A stretch of DNA of 64,000 bases from positions 98,491-162,490 of the forward strand of contig NZ_KI421421.1 in NCBI RefSeq assembly GCF_000472285.1. Direction: 5' to 3'. The notes beneath the pieces were generated by a model, which worked only from the letters and a program-made list of their open reading frames with translations, made no database searches and was not told the origin of the DNA. This DNA comes from Desulfuromonas sp. TF. Its GTDB lineage: Bacteria > Desulfobacterota > Desulfuromonadia > Desulfuromonadales > ATBO01. Numbering within the stretch: position 1 is the first letter of the stretch; the number at the start of each line of letters is the position of its first letter. Made by a program: the position numbers and the translations under genes. Below, piece after piece: positions 24,473 through 34,079 of the stretch.

Positions 24473-24751
24473 TCAGGACCACAGTTGAGTGAGTTTCTTC
24501 TTTTGCCTTTCCAGATTTTTCTGCCCCTGGTCAAGGGATTTGAGTAAATGATTGCGCCAGGCTTCTGCCGCCTCGCCCCCGCTCTCGAAGAGATCGGAGG
24601 CCCGGGTGCGGGCTTTTCGCGAACGGCGGGTTATCTGCCTTCGGGTTTTCTTCCCCGACTGGGGAGCAAGCAGCAGCGCCGTTCCGGCCCCGATGAACCC
24701 TCCCACGACCAGCATGGCAGCTCCCAGGGTTCCTCTGTTCTTTCGTGCCAT
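24473..24751 (-). CDS. YtxH domain small membrane protein
   Basis: A 92-residue protein with one hydrophobic helix (GAAMLVVGGFIGAGTALLLAP), then QSGKKTRRQITRRSRKAR and a basic, amphipathic tail. The LLLAPxSGKxTR motif is typical of YtxH proteins, small stress-associated membrane proteins of unknown action. CAGGGAGGAAACT precedes the ATG. It lies 52 bp before the MlaE gene on the same strand and may be the first gene of that operon. Confidence 0.85.
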   Translation of the reverse strand: MARKNRGTLGAAMLVVGGFIGAGTALLLAPQSGKKTRRQITRRSRKARTRASDLFESGGEAAEAWRNHLLKSLDQGQKNLERQKKKLTQLWS

Positions 24752-24889
24752 AGTTTCCTCCCTGTAAGCTGGGTATATTATTTATTTAACATAGAACCGG
24801 GTGGTCGCAAATAGGGAGAGGCGCTGCGGAAAAATGTGAAGGGTGAGACAGGATCAATGACCGGAAAAACGCCTGGGGGAGATCGAAAA

Positions 24890-25969
24890 ATGCAATCACA
24901 AGAGAGAGAAGATGGAGGTCGGCACCTGTGGCAGATCACGGCCATGCGGGATTTTCTATGGATCATGGCGGCGGCCGCCATGCTATGGCTGGTCTATCAT
25001 TTGCGCTTCATCCTCTTACCCATCTTCGCCGGTCTGGTCCTGGCGTATCTGCTCGATCCGGTCATTACAAAAGTCAAGAGTCGATGGGGCATCTCCCGCA
25101 TATTCTCAGTCCTTCTAATCTGCTCCCTGGTCCTTCTGGCCGGCGCCGGTATCGGACTATGGGCTATTCCTCTGCTGATAAATCAGTCCGCCACCTTGGC
25201 ACAGGAGGTCCCGGACTACTTCCAGGAACTGAGTCTGAGGTATGGCATCCAGCTCGAAGATCTGGCCGACAGATTCACCCAGTTTAAGGGATCGGAAGAT
25301 GGCATATCCGTCCTCCGGCTCGCCAAAAACATCGTCGGCACAACCGCGGAAATCCTTCTCTGGCTCCTGCTGCCGCCCGTCTATTTCGTCTTCTTTGCCC
25401 TGAAGTTCCAGTCCATGAAGGATGAAGGCCTTTCCTCTCTGGCCGCAGAACGCCATCCGAGGGCCATGGACATCCTCCGGCGGATGGATGAGGCTGTCGG
25501 CACCTTCTTCAGGGCGCGGTTGCTTATTTCCCTTCTGGTCGGGGTGATCTTCATCATCGGCTGGTGGCTGGCGAATGTTCCTTACTGGTTTCTGCTGGGG
25601 GCGCTCACCGGACTCCTCAGCATGATTCCGTACCTGTCTATCGCCGGCTGGCTGCTTGCCCTGCTGGTCAAGTATTTCGACATGACCATAGGCGAAGGCG
25701 CTCCGGGGTTCGAGTGGATGGCCGTCCTGCTCTGGCCGAGCCTCGTCTTCGGGATCGGAAACTTCATCGAGGGATGGATTCTGACCCCGTGGATTCACGG
25801 CCGGACGACCCACCTCAGCGCGATCATGATCCTGACCGTTGTTCTGGTCGGCGGAGCGCTGGCCGGCTTCTGGGGCCTGCTGTTCGCCATCCCCGCGGCC
25901 ATCTGCCTGAATATATTGGTGGAAGAATTTCTGCAGCCAACCCTGCGGGAGGCTAAAAAACAGAACTAA
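24890..25969 (+). CDS. AI-2E family transporter (PerM-like permease)
   Basis: A 359-residue membrane protein of the AI-2E/PerM family with about eight helices (LWIMAAAAMLWLVYHLRF, ILLPIFAGLVLAYLLDP, then several in 280-340) and the family motifs YLLDPV and LTGLLSMIPYLS. Members export autoinducer-2-like small molecules or act as Na+/H+ antiporters; the substrate here is unknown. The start at 24890 was chosen for GGGGGAGAT 6 bases upstream; ATG at 24857 and GTG at 24836 are alternatives. It is divergent from the YtxH gene. Confidence 0.82.
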   Translation: MQSQEREDGGRHLWQITAMRDFLWIMAAAAMLWLVYHLRFILLPIFAGLVLAYLLDPVITKVKSRWGISRIFSVLLICSLVLLAGAGIGLWAIPLLINQSATLAQEVPDYFQELSLRYGIQLEDLADRFTQFKGSEDGISVLRLAKNIVGTTAEILLWLLLPPVYFVFFALKFQSMKDEGLSSLAAERHPRAMDILRRMDEAVGTFFRARLLISLLVGVIFIIGWWLANVPYWFLLGALTGLLSMIPYLSIAGWLLALLVKYFDMTIGEGAPGFEWMAVLLWPSLVFGIGNFIEGWILTPWIHGRTTHLSAIMILTVVLVGGALAGFWGLLFAIPAAICLNILVEEFLQPTLREAKKQN

Positions 25970-26365
25970 CCACGCGCTCCTGGGAGGGTGATCACCCGCC
26001 CGATTCCTCAAAGACTTGAGGGGACAATTTGTCTGTCATGATATTAGAAAAGGGAAATTGAGCAGGATAGGGAAAAACGCTGGTAAGCTGACAATAGAAT
26101 TACGGCCCTCGCTAATACGATTGTCAGATAGGCTTCCGGATGGTTCCTTTTTGTCTGTCGGGTGCACCTCTGGAAGACCGACGGTCTTGACTGGGGTCCG
26201 AGTGTGCAGCGACGGAAGGGCAGGCGGTGGGGAAGGACCTCTTTCTGCTCAAAGGTGATGATGGTTCACTCCCCCACTACAAATGGCAAGCAGTTGAAAA
26301 AACATACCTTCTTGTGAGTTTGATATCGACCAACGGATATCGCCTGTATTCAAATCATATACAAT

Positions 26366-26398
26366 AAGCCCGCAGGTCATAGGACTTGCGGGCTTTTT
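26366..26398 (+). terminator. Intrinsic terminator
   Basis: AAGCCCGCAGGTC pairs with GACTTGCGGGCTT around a 4-base loop, with one G-T pair, followed by TTT on the plus strand (26396-26398). On the minus strand it is followed by the weaker ATTGTAT, so it may end transcripts from both sides. Confidence 0.75.
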
Positions 26399-26406
26399 AG
26401 TTATTT

Positions 26407-26442
26407 TCGTGCTCACCCGGTCTATCGACTGAGCTACCGGGG
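26407..26442 (-). other. tRNA-like 5'-half fragment
   Basis: The minus strand reads CCCCGGTAGCTCAGTCGATAG, which looks like a tRNA acceptor arm and D-arm (TAGCTCAG-N-GGTAGA pattern). The expected GAGC that closes the D-stem is GACC, and no anticodon arm or T-arm (GGTTCGA) follows, so no functional tRNA is present. It is a possible scar of past integration or deletion at a tRNA gene. Confidence 0.4.
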
Positions 26443-26550
26443 ATCGGAAAAGATCTCTCTTGCTTCGTGCTCTTCTGCTCTGGCCGACTGTGCTGCGGGA
26501 AATGCGGCTTTCCTGCATCCGTGTAACGCTGATTCTGCCGTATCCGCCGT

Positions 26551-28902
26551 TTAATTCGAGTTTCCGGTCAGTCTCTTCAGACTCTCGCGAGCTTCCTGTT
26601 TCCCAGGATCCAACGCCAGGGTGCCGCGGTACTCTTCAATGGCTCGGTATTCAATCCCCAGCAGTTCGTAAAGATTTGCTGCAATAAACCGGAACTCCGC
26701 ATTTTCTGGGAAGATTTCGATCCCTGCCAGGATGACATCCAGCGCATCGCTATAGCGCGTTCGCTCGGTGAAAAACTCGGCAACCTGCTTAAAGGGCAAG
26801 GGACTGGGCCACTCTTCCTGTATCGCATAGTCGATGGAGGCACGGTAATTTTTCTCTGCCTCCTGTTCCTTCCCTATCCCCCGTAGATAGTCGCCGAAGG
26901 CCAGGAGAGGATAGGAGCGCTCCGGCAGAACTCGCTGCATCTCTTCGTCCTTGAGGCCATAGAGAGCCATCAGTGCCAGGAATTCTCCTGTCTGCCGGGG
27001 GCCCCAGTAAATGGCCTCTCGGATATGATCCAGCCCTTTGTCCTTCTTCCCTTCCGATAATAGCCAGAAGGCGAAGGTCTTGTGCCGTTCGGGGTTGGAA
27101 CCGTCGTTTTCGACGCCCGACCGGAGGAGTTTTTCGGCCTTTTCCCTTTGACCGAGATTATCGAAAACGAGACCGATCCTCTGCAGATATCCGGCATTCA
27201 GGGGATTCAGTCGCAGAGCGGACGAAAAGAGAGCCAGGGTTTTTTCAGCTTCCCCGGAGGCCAGGCGGGCATCTGCCAGAAGATATGGGTATGTAGATTC
27301 GAGGGGGTCCAGACGCATTGCCTGGCCGGCGGCTTTTTCCACCTCCGCCGGCTCCTGTCCGGGATCGGGGCTGCCCGATGCGGAATCGTTCCTCAGGTGA
27401 ATTTTATGCTCCCCCATGAGTATCCCGATATTGAAGGTCAGGCTGGCGGCCAGAAGGACGATGGCCGAGAGGCCGATCCGGCGGGCAGTCGCCGGAGAGG
27501 CCTCTTCTTGCCACTCCGATTCTATTCTTCCCGGGGACAGGCAGGTTGCCGCGGCAAAGACCAGTCCGGCAAAAAAGAACAAATAGAAGCCGATGGCGCC
27601 GGCATGCAGGGTCGAGCCGGTTATGCTGTGCAGCAGAATGGCGACGAGCCCTGAAAAAGCGCCGGCGCAGATATAAACGGACGTCCGGTTGTGGCGCTTG
27701 CGCCAGACCGGATAGGTCTGTCGCACAAGGGAGAACAAAAACCACCCGGCCAGCAGGGTACCCGCCAATCCGGCTTCAATCATATGCTCCAGGTACTCGT
27801 TGCGGGCATGGTTGATTTCAGCTTCCGGCGCACTGATCGTTTTGTATCGAGGATAAATCCGGGCGAAAGTTCCCATCCCTGTCCCCAGCAGGGGGAAGTC
27901 GCCGATGATCCGCCCGCTGTCGCGCCAGACATGCTCCCGTATCCCCTCGTCCCGAAATCGATCCGTCTGAGGATCAGGCCTGCCCCAGATCATCCCGCAA
28001 CCGAGCAGGGCGACCACAAGCAGAACGGCCGTCGGAAAAAGACCCTTCAAGACCCCCTTTTTGCGGGTCCATCCGCGGATCAGAAGCAGCAGCATGAATA
28101 GCAGAAGGCCAGCCAGGCCGCTCAGAATCCCACTCGTAGAAAAGCTCAATAAAAAAGAAGCAGCCAATGGAAGCAGAAAAAATCCGAGCAGGACATAAAG
28201 GTTGGAGCCGGGATGATGAAAAAAATCGACGATCCTGCCGCGAAGAGAGGAATAATTCACCCGCGGCCTGGTGGCGAGGTAGTGGGCAAGGACGACCGGA
28301 AGCACCATCGCCATCAGACCGGCGTAATGACTTTTGGCAAAGCCTGCGGGAGACCTGCCGGGTTCGAACATCCATTCTCCGAAGGGCCAGAAAAATCGCC
28401 CTCCGGAAAAAAGGAACATGACCAGACCGGCCAGAGCAAAGAGCCCGATGCAGATGGAGAAGAAGGATAGAGCCTCTTTCAACCGCTCCCTTTCGGCAAG
28501 CACCTGTACCGTCATCAGATAAAAGACGGCGTATGCGGCAAGGCGAAAAAATTCCGCCAGCGTCGCTTTGGGGGCGATCGAGATCGGCATCCACGCGCCG
28601 GGACGTACCAGCCATATCGAATCGATATACAGTTCCCAGGTATTCGGAGAAAGAAGCTTGAGCATAAGAGGAGGAAGGGGGACCATCTGAATGAGGATGT
28701 AGCCGGTCAAAACGGTCAGGGGGAGAAAGCCTGGCACCTTGTATAAAGGGGCGGCTTGCCGGCGCAGGCTCAACAGATGCAACAGAAGAAGAAAGAAGCA
28801 AAGGGCCTCGACAAGGGTTTCGGGCCACTCTCCCGTTGCTCCGAATACCAGCAGGGCGCAAGCCGGGATAAAGAGATACAGAATGTAGACCAGTTTATTC
28901 AT
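26551..28902 (-). CDS. O-antigen ligase/polymerase-like membrane protein with C-terminal TPR domain
   Basis: A protein of about 783 residues. The first ~470 residues hold about 12 hydrophobic helices with a Wzy_C/WaaL-like periplasmic loop (GTGMGTFARIYPRYK, EINHARNEYLEHMIEAG). Residues about 500-780 are soluble TPR-like repeats (ALFSSALRLNPLNAGYLQRI, ALDVILAGIEIFPENAEFRF, AIEEYRGTLALDP). It probably polymerises or ligates the glycan at the periplasmic face; the TPR tail may organise partners. The start at 28902 has GGAAGG and overlaps the end of the phosphatase gene by 8 bp. It is the last gene of the minus-strand operon. Confidence 0.8.
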   Translation of the reverse strand: MNKLVYILYLFIPACALLVFGATGEWPETLVEALCFFLLLLHLLSLRRQAAPLYKVPGFLPLTVLTGYILIQMVPLPPLMLKLLSPNTWELYIDSIWLVRPGAWMPISIAPKATLAEFFRLAAYAVFYLMTVQVLAERERLKEALSFFSICIGLFALAGLVMFLFSGGRFFWPFGEWMFEPGRSPAGFAKSHYAGLMAMVLPVVLAHYLATRPRVNYSSLRGRIVDFFHHPGSNLYVLLGFFLLPLAASFLLSFSTSGILSGLAGLLLFMLLLLIRGWTRKKGVLKGLFPTAVLLVVALLGCGMIWGRPDPQTDRFRDEGIREHVWRDSGRIIGDFPLLGTGMGTFARIYPRYKTISAPEAEINHARNEYLEHMIEAGLAGTLLAGWFLFSLVRQTYPVWRKRHNRTSVYICAGAFSGLVAILLHSITGSTLHAGAIGFYLFFFAGLVFAAATCLSPGRIESEWQEEASPATARRIGLSAIVLLAASLTFNIGILMGEHKIHLRNDSASGSPDPGQEPAEVEKAAGQAMRLDPLESTYPYLLADARLASGEAEKTLALFSSALRLNPLNAGYLQRIGLVFDNLGQREKAEKLLRSGVENDGSNPERHKTFAFWLLSEGKKDKGLDHIREAIYWGPRQTGEFLALMALYGLKDEEMQRVLPERSYPLLAFGDYLRGIGKEQEAEKNYRASIDYAIQEEWPSPLPFKQVAEFFTERTRYSDALDVILAGIEIFPENAEFRFIAANLYELLGIEYRAIEEYRGTLALDPGKQEARESLKRLTGNSN

Positions 28903-29602
28903 CAATTGCCTTCCCGGCAATTATGGCGGCAGGATTCGTTGTGACCAGGCGGCGGGCAGCGGATTCGCCGATGATTTTTGCGGCCTCCTGCACCCCCCCG
29001 GACAGGACGGTGCGGCGCCAGGTCGGGGAGTGGGCATCCGTGGCCAGCGCATGCACTACCTTGTTTTTGAGCAGGTGCACGGCGCATGCCCTTGCCTCGG
29101 GACCAAATCCGCCGACCAGGCTTTCAGCCGTAACCTGAACCAGTGCGCCGGCTTCGGCCAGATCAATCAGCAACTCCGGCCGACGCACCACCGAGGGATT
29201 TCTCTCCGGATGGGGAATGATGGGGATCAGCCCGGCCATGAGGGCATCGAAGACGATTTGTCGGGCGTTTTGCGGGAGATGGCTGTGGGGGAATTCCAGA
29301 AGGACATAGTCGGTGCCGTTCAGGGTATGATCCCGCAGAATCGAAGTGTTCAGGACTGCGCTGACTTCGGCTCCGGGCAGGATCTCCAGTCCGATCCCTT
29401 CTTTCCGCAGTTCCTCGTTGAACCAGGCGACGCGCTCCCTAATCAGCTCAGGGGAATGAACGACGTTCTTGATATGGGGCGTCGCCACAATCTGGCGAAT
29501 GTGATCGGCAACGGCGATCCGCGCCATCTCAAGAACGTCCTCCAGGCGGACAGGTCCGTCATCGTCGATCGCCGGAAGGATATGGCAATGAATATCCACC
29601 AT
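28895..29602 (-). CDS. PHP-type tyrosine-protein phosphatase (CpsB/CapC family)
   Basis: A 235-residue metal-dependent phosphatase of the PHP fold. Metal ligands are visible in VDIHCHILPAIDD (residues 2-14), TPHIKNVVHSP, LPGAEVSA, IIPHPERNP and ATDAHSP. In capsule operons, this type removes phosphates from the tyrosine cluster of the BY-kinase. It is encoded right behind that kinase (45 bp), which makes the pair a phosphorylation cycle that controls polymer export. It overlaps the ligase gene by 8 bp. Confidence 0.88.
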   Translation of the reverse strand: MVDIHCHILPAIDDDGPVRLEDVLEMARIAVADHIRQIVATPHIKNVVHSPELIRERVAWFNEELRKEGIGLEILPGAEVSAVLNTSILRDHTLNGTDYVLLEFPHSHLPQNARQIVFDALMAGLIPIIPHPERNPSVVRRPELLIDLAEAGALVQVTAESLVGGFGPEARACAVHLLKNKVVHALATDAHSPTWRRTVLSGGVQEAAKIIGESAARRLVTTNPAAIIAGKAIDE

Positions 29603-29647
29603 GGTGGTCGGGCTCCCAAGCCGGGAGAGGCGTCGCCGGTGAAGGTT

Positions 29648-31852
29648 CTATTTCTGACTGGCAATCCTCTCCAATCGGTCGGTCATCTCGGCTTTCTTCT
29701 GCTCTTCCTCATAGGAGGAATAGTACTGATTGTAGTAATAATCGTTCTTTTTCACATCCAGGGCGTTGATCACCAGACCGAGCATGCGGGCCTTCACGTC
29801 GATCAGCAGCTTGAGAGAGCGTCGCGCGATTTCGTAGGTCGTTTTGCCGCCGAGAACCACCAGCACGGTCGCGTCGAAATACCGGCTCAAAATCCGGGAA
29901 TCCGCCACGGTCAGGAGGGGCGGGGAATCGCAGATGATGATATCGAATTCTTCACTGAGGGTATTGAGCAGAGTTTCCATTCGACTTGACGTCAGCAGTT
30001 CGGACGGATTCGGCGGAACCGGACCGGAGGGGATGACGGCGAGCTTGGGCAAAGGCCCCTTGCCCAGGATATCTCCACCGGAGCTTCCCGCCAGATAGGT
30101 GCTCAGCCCTTTCTTGTTGCCGATATCGAAGATTTTGTGCAGGCGCGGTTTGCGCAGGTCGCCGTCGATCAGCAGGACCCGCTTATCCGACTGGGCCAGG
30201 ACAAGGGCGAGATTGACTGCAGTAGTGGTTTTGCCTTCCCCCGTGCCGGGGCTGGTGATCAGAATTCTTGCTGGCGCTCCGTCGGCAGAGGACAGAAGCA
30301 GCGATGTTCGCAGGGCTTTGTAATTCTCCGTGAATGCCGACCGCGGCTCCTTGACCACCATATCGAGGGGTTGCCGGTCTTCGCACAGAGAGATGACGCC
30401 GAGCACCGGGGTGCCGAGGATCGTTTCGGTCTCTTCGGGATCCTTGATGGTATTGTCCAGATATTCGGTGAAGAAGGCGATTCCCACCCCGCCGAACAGA
30501 CCTACGATGAGGCCGAGAAGCGCATTCACCATCTTCCGGGGCTCCCGCGGGCTGAGTGGAACACCGGCCTCCTCGACGATCCAGAAATTGACCACCGGCT
30601 GGTTTTCTCCGACCATGCTCTGCTCCTTGACCTTGGTGATCAAGGCGTCATAAAGCTGCCGGTTGGTTTCCAGCTCACGGGTGAGCGCCTGGTACTGGAT
30701 GAATTTTTCGTTGATTCTTTGTGCTTCGGTTTTATTTCTCTGCATATGAGCGCCCAGGGATTTTTCCGCCGACCGGGCAAGCTCGTATTCGTTTTTGATC
30801 GACTCGATGATCCGGGCGATTTCCTGGGCTTTCTTCTCCTTCAGAACATTGATGTCGCCCCGGGCCTTGATCATGGCCGGATGCCTCTGACCGTATTTGC
30901 CGGAGAGCTGCATGACAGTCTGTTCGGCCTCCAGGATCTGGGTCTGCAAGGTCCGAAGAGCCGGATCCGAGGCGACGGCGGGAATGGTTTCGGCGGCCCT
31001 TGGATTTCTCGCCACTTTTTTCACCTTTTCGTACAGGGCCTCCAGTTCTTCCCTTCTGCTCTGAGCCTGTACCAGATCGGTGCCGACCTGGGCGAGCTGC
31101 TGCGGCATGACCGCTACCCTGTTCTCCAGGGTGACGAGATTGTTGGTCCGCATGAACTCCCCAATTCTCTTTTCGGATTCTTCCAGCTTCTTTTCTTCCT
31201 CCTCGGCTTTTTTCGTCATCCAGGCCATGGTCCGCCGGGTGAATTCCATCTTCATGTCCAGAGTTTCTTCCTGATACGCCTTGGCCACGGTGTTGGCCAC
31301 GAGGGATGCGAACTCCGGGTTCGGCGAAAAATAGCTTATGGAGACCAGGCGGCTGTTGGGCACAGGTTCAACCACGATTCCCCCCTGGATCATCGAGGCG
31401 ATCCAGTCCGCCCTGGACATTTCGGATTTTGCCGGCTGAGCGGTCTCCGTCCGGGTCAGCAACCGCTCGATCCGGCGCATCTCCTTTCTGATCCATCTCA
31501 TTGCCGTCTCCGGAAAGCTCGGCTGCATGTAACGGCCAACATAGGTATCGAAGGTATCCTCGAGGGAAAGCATGTCGACGACCCGGCGCGCCACCGCATG
31601 GCTCTGGATCAGCTGATACTGGGTTTCATGGAATTCTGGATCGGTGAATTTTGCCTGGCCGCCGGCCAGGGGATCGGAGATGGCCTTTTCGATGATCGCG
31701 CGAGTCGTGGCCTTGTATTGCGGGGTCTGCGCAAACGTACCCAGCATGACCAGGACGAACGTGATGATGAAAAATCCCGCTACTGTCTTGCGATGTTTTA
31801 CGACGATCTTCAGATATTCTCGAAGATGGATGCCTTCGCCTGAGATTGCCAT
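29648..31852 (-). CDS. Polysaccharide chain-length regulator/BY-kinase (Wzc-like)
   Basis: A 734-residue inner-membrane protein with a Wzz domain at the N-terminus (TM1 VAGFFIITFVLVMLG near 24-40, a large periplasmic coiled coil 190-420, TM2 near 440-465: ALLGLIVGLFGGVGIAFF) and a fused cytoplasmic tyrosine kinase. Kinase motifs are Walker A SPGTGEGKTTT (~533-545), Walker A' LLIDGDLRKPRLH, Walker B IIICDSPPL and the C-terminal tyrosine cluster DYYYNQYYSSYEEE (~705-718). It sets chain length and drives assembly with the Wza-like export protein. It lies between the Wza-like gene and the phosphatase gene. Confidence 0.92.
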   Translation of the reverse strand: MAISGEGIHLREYLKIVVKHRKTVAGFFIITFVLVMLGTFAQTPQYKATTRAIIEKAISDPLAGGQAKFTDPEFHETQYQLIQSHAVARRVVDMLSLEDTFDTYVGRYMQPSFPETAMRWIRKEMRRIERLLTRTETAQPAKSEMSRADWIASMIQGGIVVEPVPNSRLVSISYFSPNPEFASLVANTVAKAYQEETLDMKMEFTRRTMAWMTKKAEEEEKKLEESEKRIGEFMRTNNLVTLENRVAVMPQQLAQVGTDLVQAQSRREELEALYEKVKKVARNPRAAETIPAVASDPALRTLQTQILEAEQTVMQLSGKYGQRHPAMIKARGDINVLKEKKAQEIARIIESIKNEYELARSAEKSLGAHMQRNKTEAQRINEKFIQYQALTRELETNRQLYDALITKVKEQSMVGENQPVVNFWIVEEAGVPLSPREPRKMVNALLGLIVGLFGGVGIAFFTEYLDNTIKDPEETETILGTPVLGVISLCEDRQPLDMVVKEPRSAFTENYKALRTSLLLSSADGAPARILITSPGTGEGKTTTAVNLALVLAQSDKRVLLIDGDLRKPRLHKIFDIGNKKGLSTYLAGSSGGDILGKGPLPKLAVIPSGPVPPNPSELLTSSRMETLLNTLSEEFDIIICDSPPLLTVADSRILSRYFDATVLVVLGGKTTYEIARRSLKLLIDVKARMLGLVINALDVKKNDYYYNQYYSSYEEEQKKAEMTDRLERIASQK

Positions 31853-31882
31853 GGTGAAATCCGATTCTTTAGATGTGAATGA

Positions 31883-32683
31883 CTAAAAGAAGCTTTCCGG
31901 TACGACGATCACGTCGTCGGGCAAAACAGGCATGTCCATGGAAACCTTCTCCGCCACATGCTCTTTTCCTTTGATATCCCGATAGATCTTGACCTTACCC
32001 CGGGCAGCCAGGTTCGTGAATCCCCCGGCCATGGAGATCGCCTTGATCACAGTGGTTCCGTCCTCGAACTTGTAGGCATCGGGTTTCCTCACTTCGCCCG
32101 TGACGTAGAACATGCTGGCCTTGGAGACCACCACGCTGTCGCCGTCGAGGATCGGAACATTGAACGTTGCTCCCCCGTTTTCCAGCACATCCCTCAAATT
32201 GATGCTGATTGTTTTCTCCTCTTTATTATTCGGTCCGTTTTTCCTGTGGATCGTGACCGTGTTGCCGTAATCCTGAGTCAATCCTCCGGCCTCGGAAATC
32301 AGCTCCATGAGGTTCTTTGAACCGCTCAATTCATACAAGCCGGGCCTTCCCACCTGGCCGATGATGGTCACCTTCTTGCTCCGGAATTCTTCGATGAAAA
32401 CCGAGACCTGAGGTCTGACGATGTAATCGCCGGAGAGCCCATCGACGACCTTCTGGGAAATCTGGTCCACATTCAGGTTTTTGACCTGAACGAGACCGAT
32501 GAGCGGGAAAGCGATCGTTCCGCCGCCGCTGACCCTGGTCACAGTGGTCAGGTCGGGATGATCGTAGACCATGATCTTGAGGACGTCTCCCTCCCCGACG
32601 AGGTAACCATCTTCGTCCGCCAGGGTGGGACCGCAGAGACCGAAAAGAATTGCGAGAAGAAACAACAGGCACTTAGTTCTCAT
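31883..32683 (-). CDS. Polysaccharide export protein (Wza-like)
   Basis: A 266-residue exported protein with a signal peptide (CLLFLLAILFGLCGPTLA, then DEDGYLVGEGDVLKIMVYD). It has a Poly_export (PES) domain followed by two SLBB domains (KKVTIIGQVGRPGLYEL and MFYVTGEVRKPDAYKF). It is the periplasmic/outer-membrane channel partner of the BY-kinase. The ATG at 32683 has GGGGAGAGTC; the upstream frame to 32878 overlaps the beta-barrel gene. No lipobox Cys was found at the cleavage site, unlike typical Wza; Cys at CGPTL is inside the hydrophobic stretch. The protein is also shorter than E. coli Wza, which has a further C-terminal helix for the outer-membrane pore. Confidence 0.88.
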   Translation of the reverse strand: MRTKCLLFLLAILFGLCGPTLADEDGYLVGEGDVLKIMVYDHPDLTTVTRVSGGGTIAFPLIGLVQVKNLNVDQISQKVVDGLSGDYIVRPQVSVFIEEFRSKKVTIIGQVGRPGLYELSGSKNLMELISEAGGLTQDYGNTVTIHRKNGPNNKEEKTISINLRDVLENGGATFNVPILDGDSVVVSKASMFYVTGEVRKPDAYKFEDGTTVIKAISMAGGFTNLAARGKVKIYRDIKGKEHVAEKVSMDMPVLPDDVIVVPESFF

Positions 32684-32723
32684 GACTCTCCCCTGTATTG
32701 GCCGGATCCGGTTTTTCACCTTT

Positions 32724-34079
32724 TCACAACGCCGCCGTGACATTGAGGTAGACCACATGGACCTCGTAGTCCCGGCTGTTGAAGTTGGAATCCCGTTCGG
32801 TGTAGACATAACCGGTACTGAAATTGAGCCATCGGTAGGGGGAAAATCCGACGGCGATTTCAGCCCGGTATTTGTCATCGTCCCGTTCGTCGGTCTTGCC
32901 GTCCTCGGTGATCTCTCCGTCGTATTCGTTACGAATATAGGAGGCGACGACCTTGCCGGTGATCTTAGCCGTAAGCAGGTGCGTATAACCTACTCTCAGT
33001 TGATGGGTAAGGACGTCCCGTGTGGCCTGCACGTCCGATTCATCGGCTCGGCTGATGGCCTTGATAAGAATCGAAGACTTGCGGTTGAACCGGTGTCTCA
33101 GCTGGGCTTCAAGCGCAAAGAAGTCGTTGTCGTCTAAGGACGCCTCATCATAATCCTTTTTCCCGTATCCCACCTTGAGACGGCCGAGGGACTTGTCCGT
33201 GACATGGTACTGGAGGCCTCCGTAGAGAAGATTTGTCTGATTGTCCTCGTCGGAGCTGTCGTAATCGACATCGATGTACTCATAGTCCAGAAAGACGGAC
33301 GTCTTCGGCGTGAACTGGTAGAAAACGTACGCGGAAACGGCATTGTCCTCCCGGTCGCGAAAATCCCGGCTCGACGAGTCGTAGTCGAGGACATACCAGG
33401 AGTAGTCCAGTTGGAGGCGGGTTTTCGGACTCACCTGGTAACTGATGATCGGATTGAGCAGATTGGCCTTCCACGTGTCCAGCTCACGCTCCTCGGCATC
33501 GCCCGTGGAGAAGGGATCATGGTCGTTTTCGTAGATATCCAGCAGCTCCAGCGAAAGGCCGCCACGGAACCTGTAGGCCAGAAGTGCTTCGGCCCTGTGA
33601 TCATCCGTCTCCGCCTCCTGATATTTATCATTCTCCTGGAATTCCCCCCGATACAGGGCGTATGCCTGGAAACGCCTTTCCGTCTCGGTTCGGAACCGGC
33701 TGAGTTCCAGTCCTCCCGGGGCGGTGTTCATGGTTTCCACCTCCAGCAGCTGCTGCCGGGTAGCCGGCAGCGCCAGCCAGATTCCGGGTGAAACCACCAT
33801 GACCTTATCGCTCCTTTCGTCATTAGCCGATCTGAAGATGTTGCTCGTGTAGTATCCGCCCACCGAAATGAACGGATGGACATAACCGCTTCGGCTGCCG
33901 AAGACGTCTCCCGCAGTGCCTGACTGTTCCCGGAAAATTGATTCGTATTCGGGTGCCCCGACGACCGGCTTGAAAATCTCCGGCGCGGCATCGTCCCTGC
34001 TCGCCGCGGCGGCATCCGTCAAAAACGGGGGAAGAAAAAGAAAAATACCCACCAACAGCGGCAGCAGCTTCAAGCCCAT
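32724..34079 (-). CDS. Outer-membrane beta-barrel protein of the exopolysaccharide operon
   Basis: A 451-residue protein with a signal peptide (LLPLLVGIFLFLPPFLTDAAAA) and then many amphipathic strands with alternating aromatic and polar residues (YVHPFISVGGYYTSNIF, RLQLDYSWYVLDYDSSS, VFLDYEYIDVDYDSS), ending in a hydrophobic last strand VVYLNVTAAL. It fits the BBP2/EpsL-like barrels that accompany Wza-type proteins lacking a membrane-spanning helix, so it may be the outer-membrane pore. AAGGAGGTG precedes the ATG at 34079. It is 41 bp before the export protein gene. Confidence 0.8.
   Translation of the reverse strand: MGLKLLPLLVGIFLFLPPFLTDAAAASRDDAAPEIFKPVVGAPEYESIFREQSGTAGDVFGSRSGYVHPFISVGGYYTSNIFRSANDERSDKVMVVSPGIWLALPATRQQLLEVETMNTAPGGLELSRFRTETERRFQAYALYRGEFQENDKYQEAETDDHRAEALLAYRFRGGLSLELLDIYENDHDPFSTGDAEERELDTWKANLLNPIISYQVSPKTRLQLDYSWYVLDYDSSSRDFRDREDNAVSAYVFYQFTPKTSVFLDYEYIDVDYDSSDEDNQTNLLYGGLQYHVTDKSLGRLKVGYGKKDYDEASLDDNDFFALEAQLRHRFNRKSSILIKAISRADESDVQATRDVLTHQLRVGYTHLLTAKITGKVVASYIRNEYDGEITEDGKTDERDDDKYRAEIAVGFSPYRWLNFSTGYVYTERDSNFNSRDYEVHVVYLNVTAAL

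Larger units (their letters stand above)
25970..26550. other. 581-bp non-coding stretch between convergent units
   Basis: No credible gene is seen. It holds a strong hairpin terminator at 26366-26398 and, next to it, a fragment that looks like the 5' half of a tRNA gene (26407-26442, minus strand). The region from 26000 to 26200 is locally AT-richer. The AI-2E gene runs toward it from the left and the exopolysaccharide operon from the right. Confidence 0.55.

Noticed and set aside
26016..26258. 80-residue plus-strand frame downstream of the AI-2E gene
   Set aside because: No ribosome site, atypical composition and no similarity recognised.
30137..31843. 568-residue plus-strand frame opposite the BY-kinase
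   Set aside because: Shadow of the kinase gene; no ribosome site and no recognisable domain.
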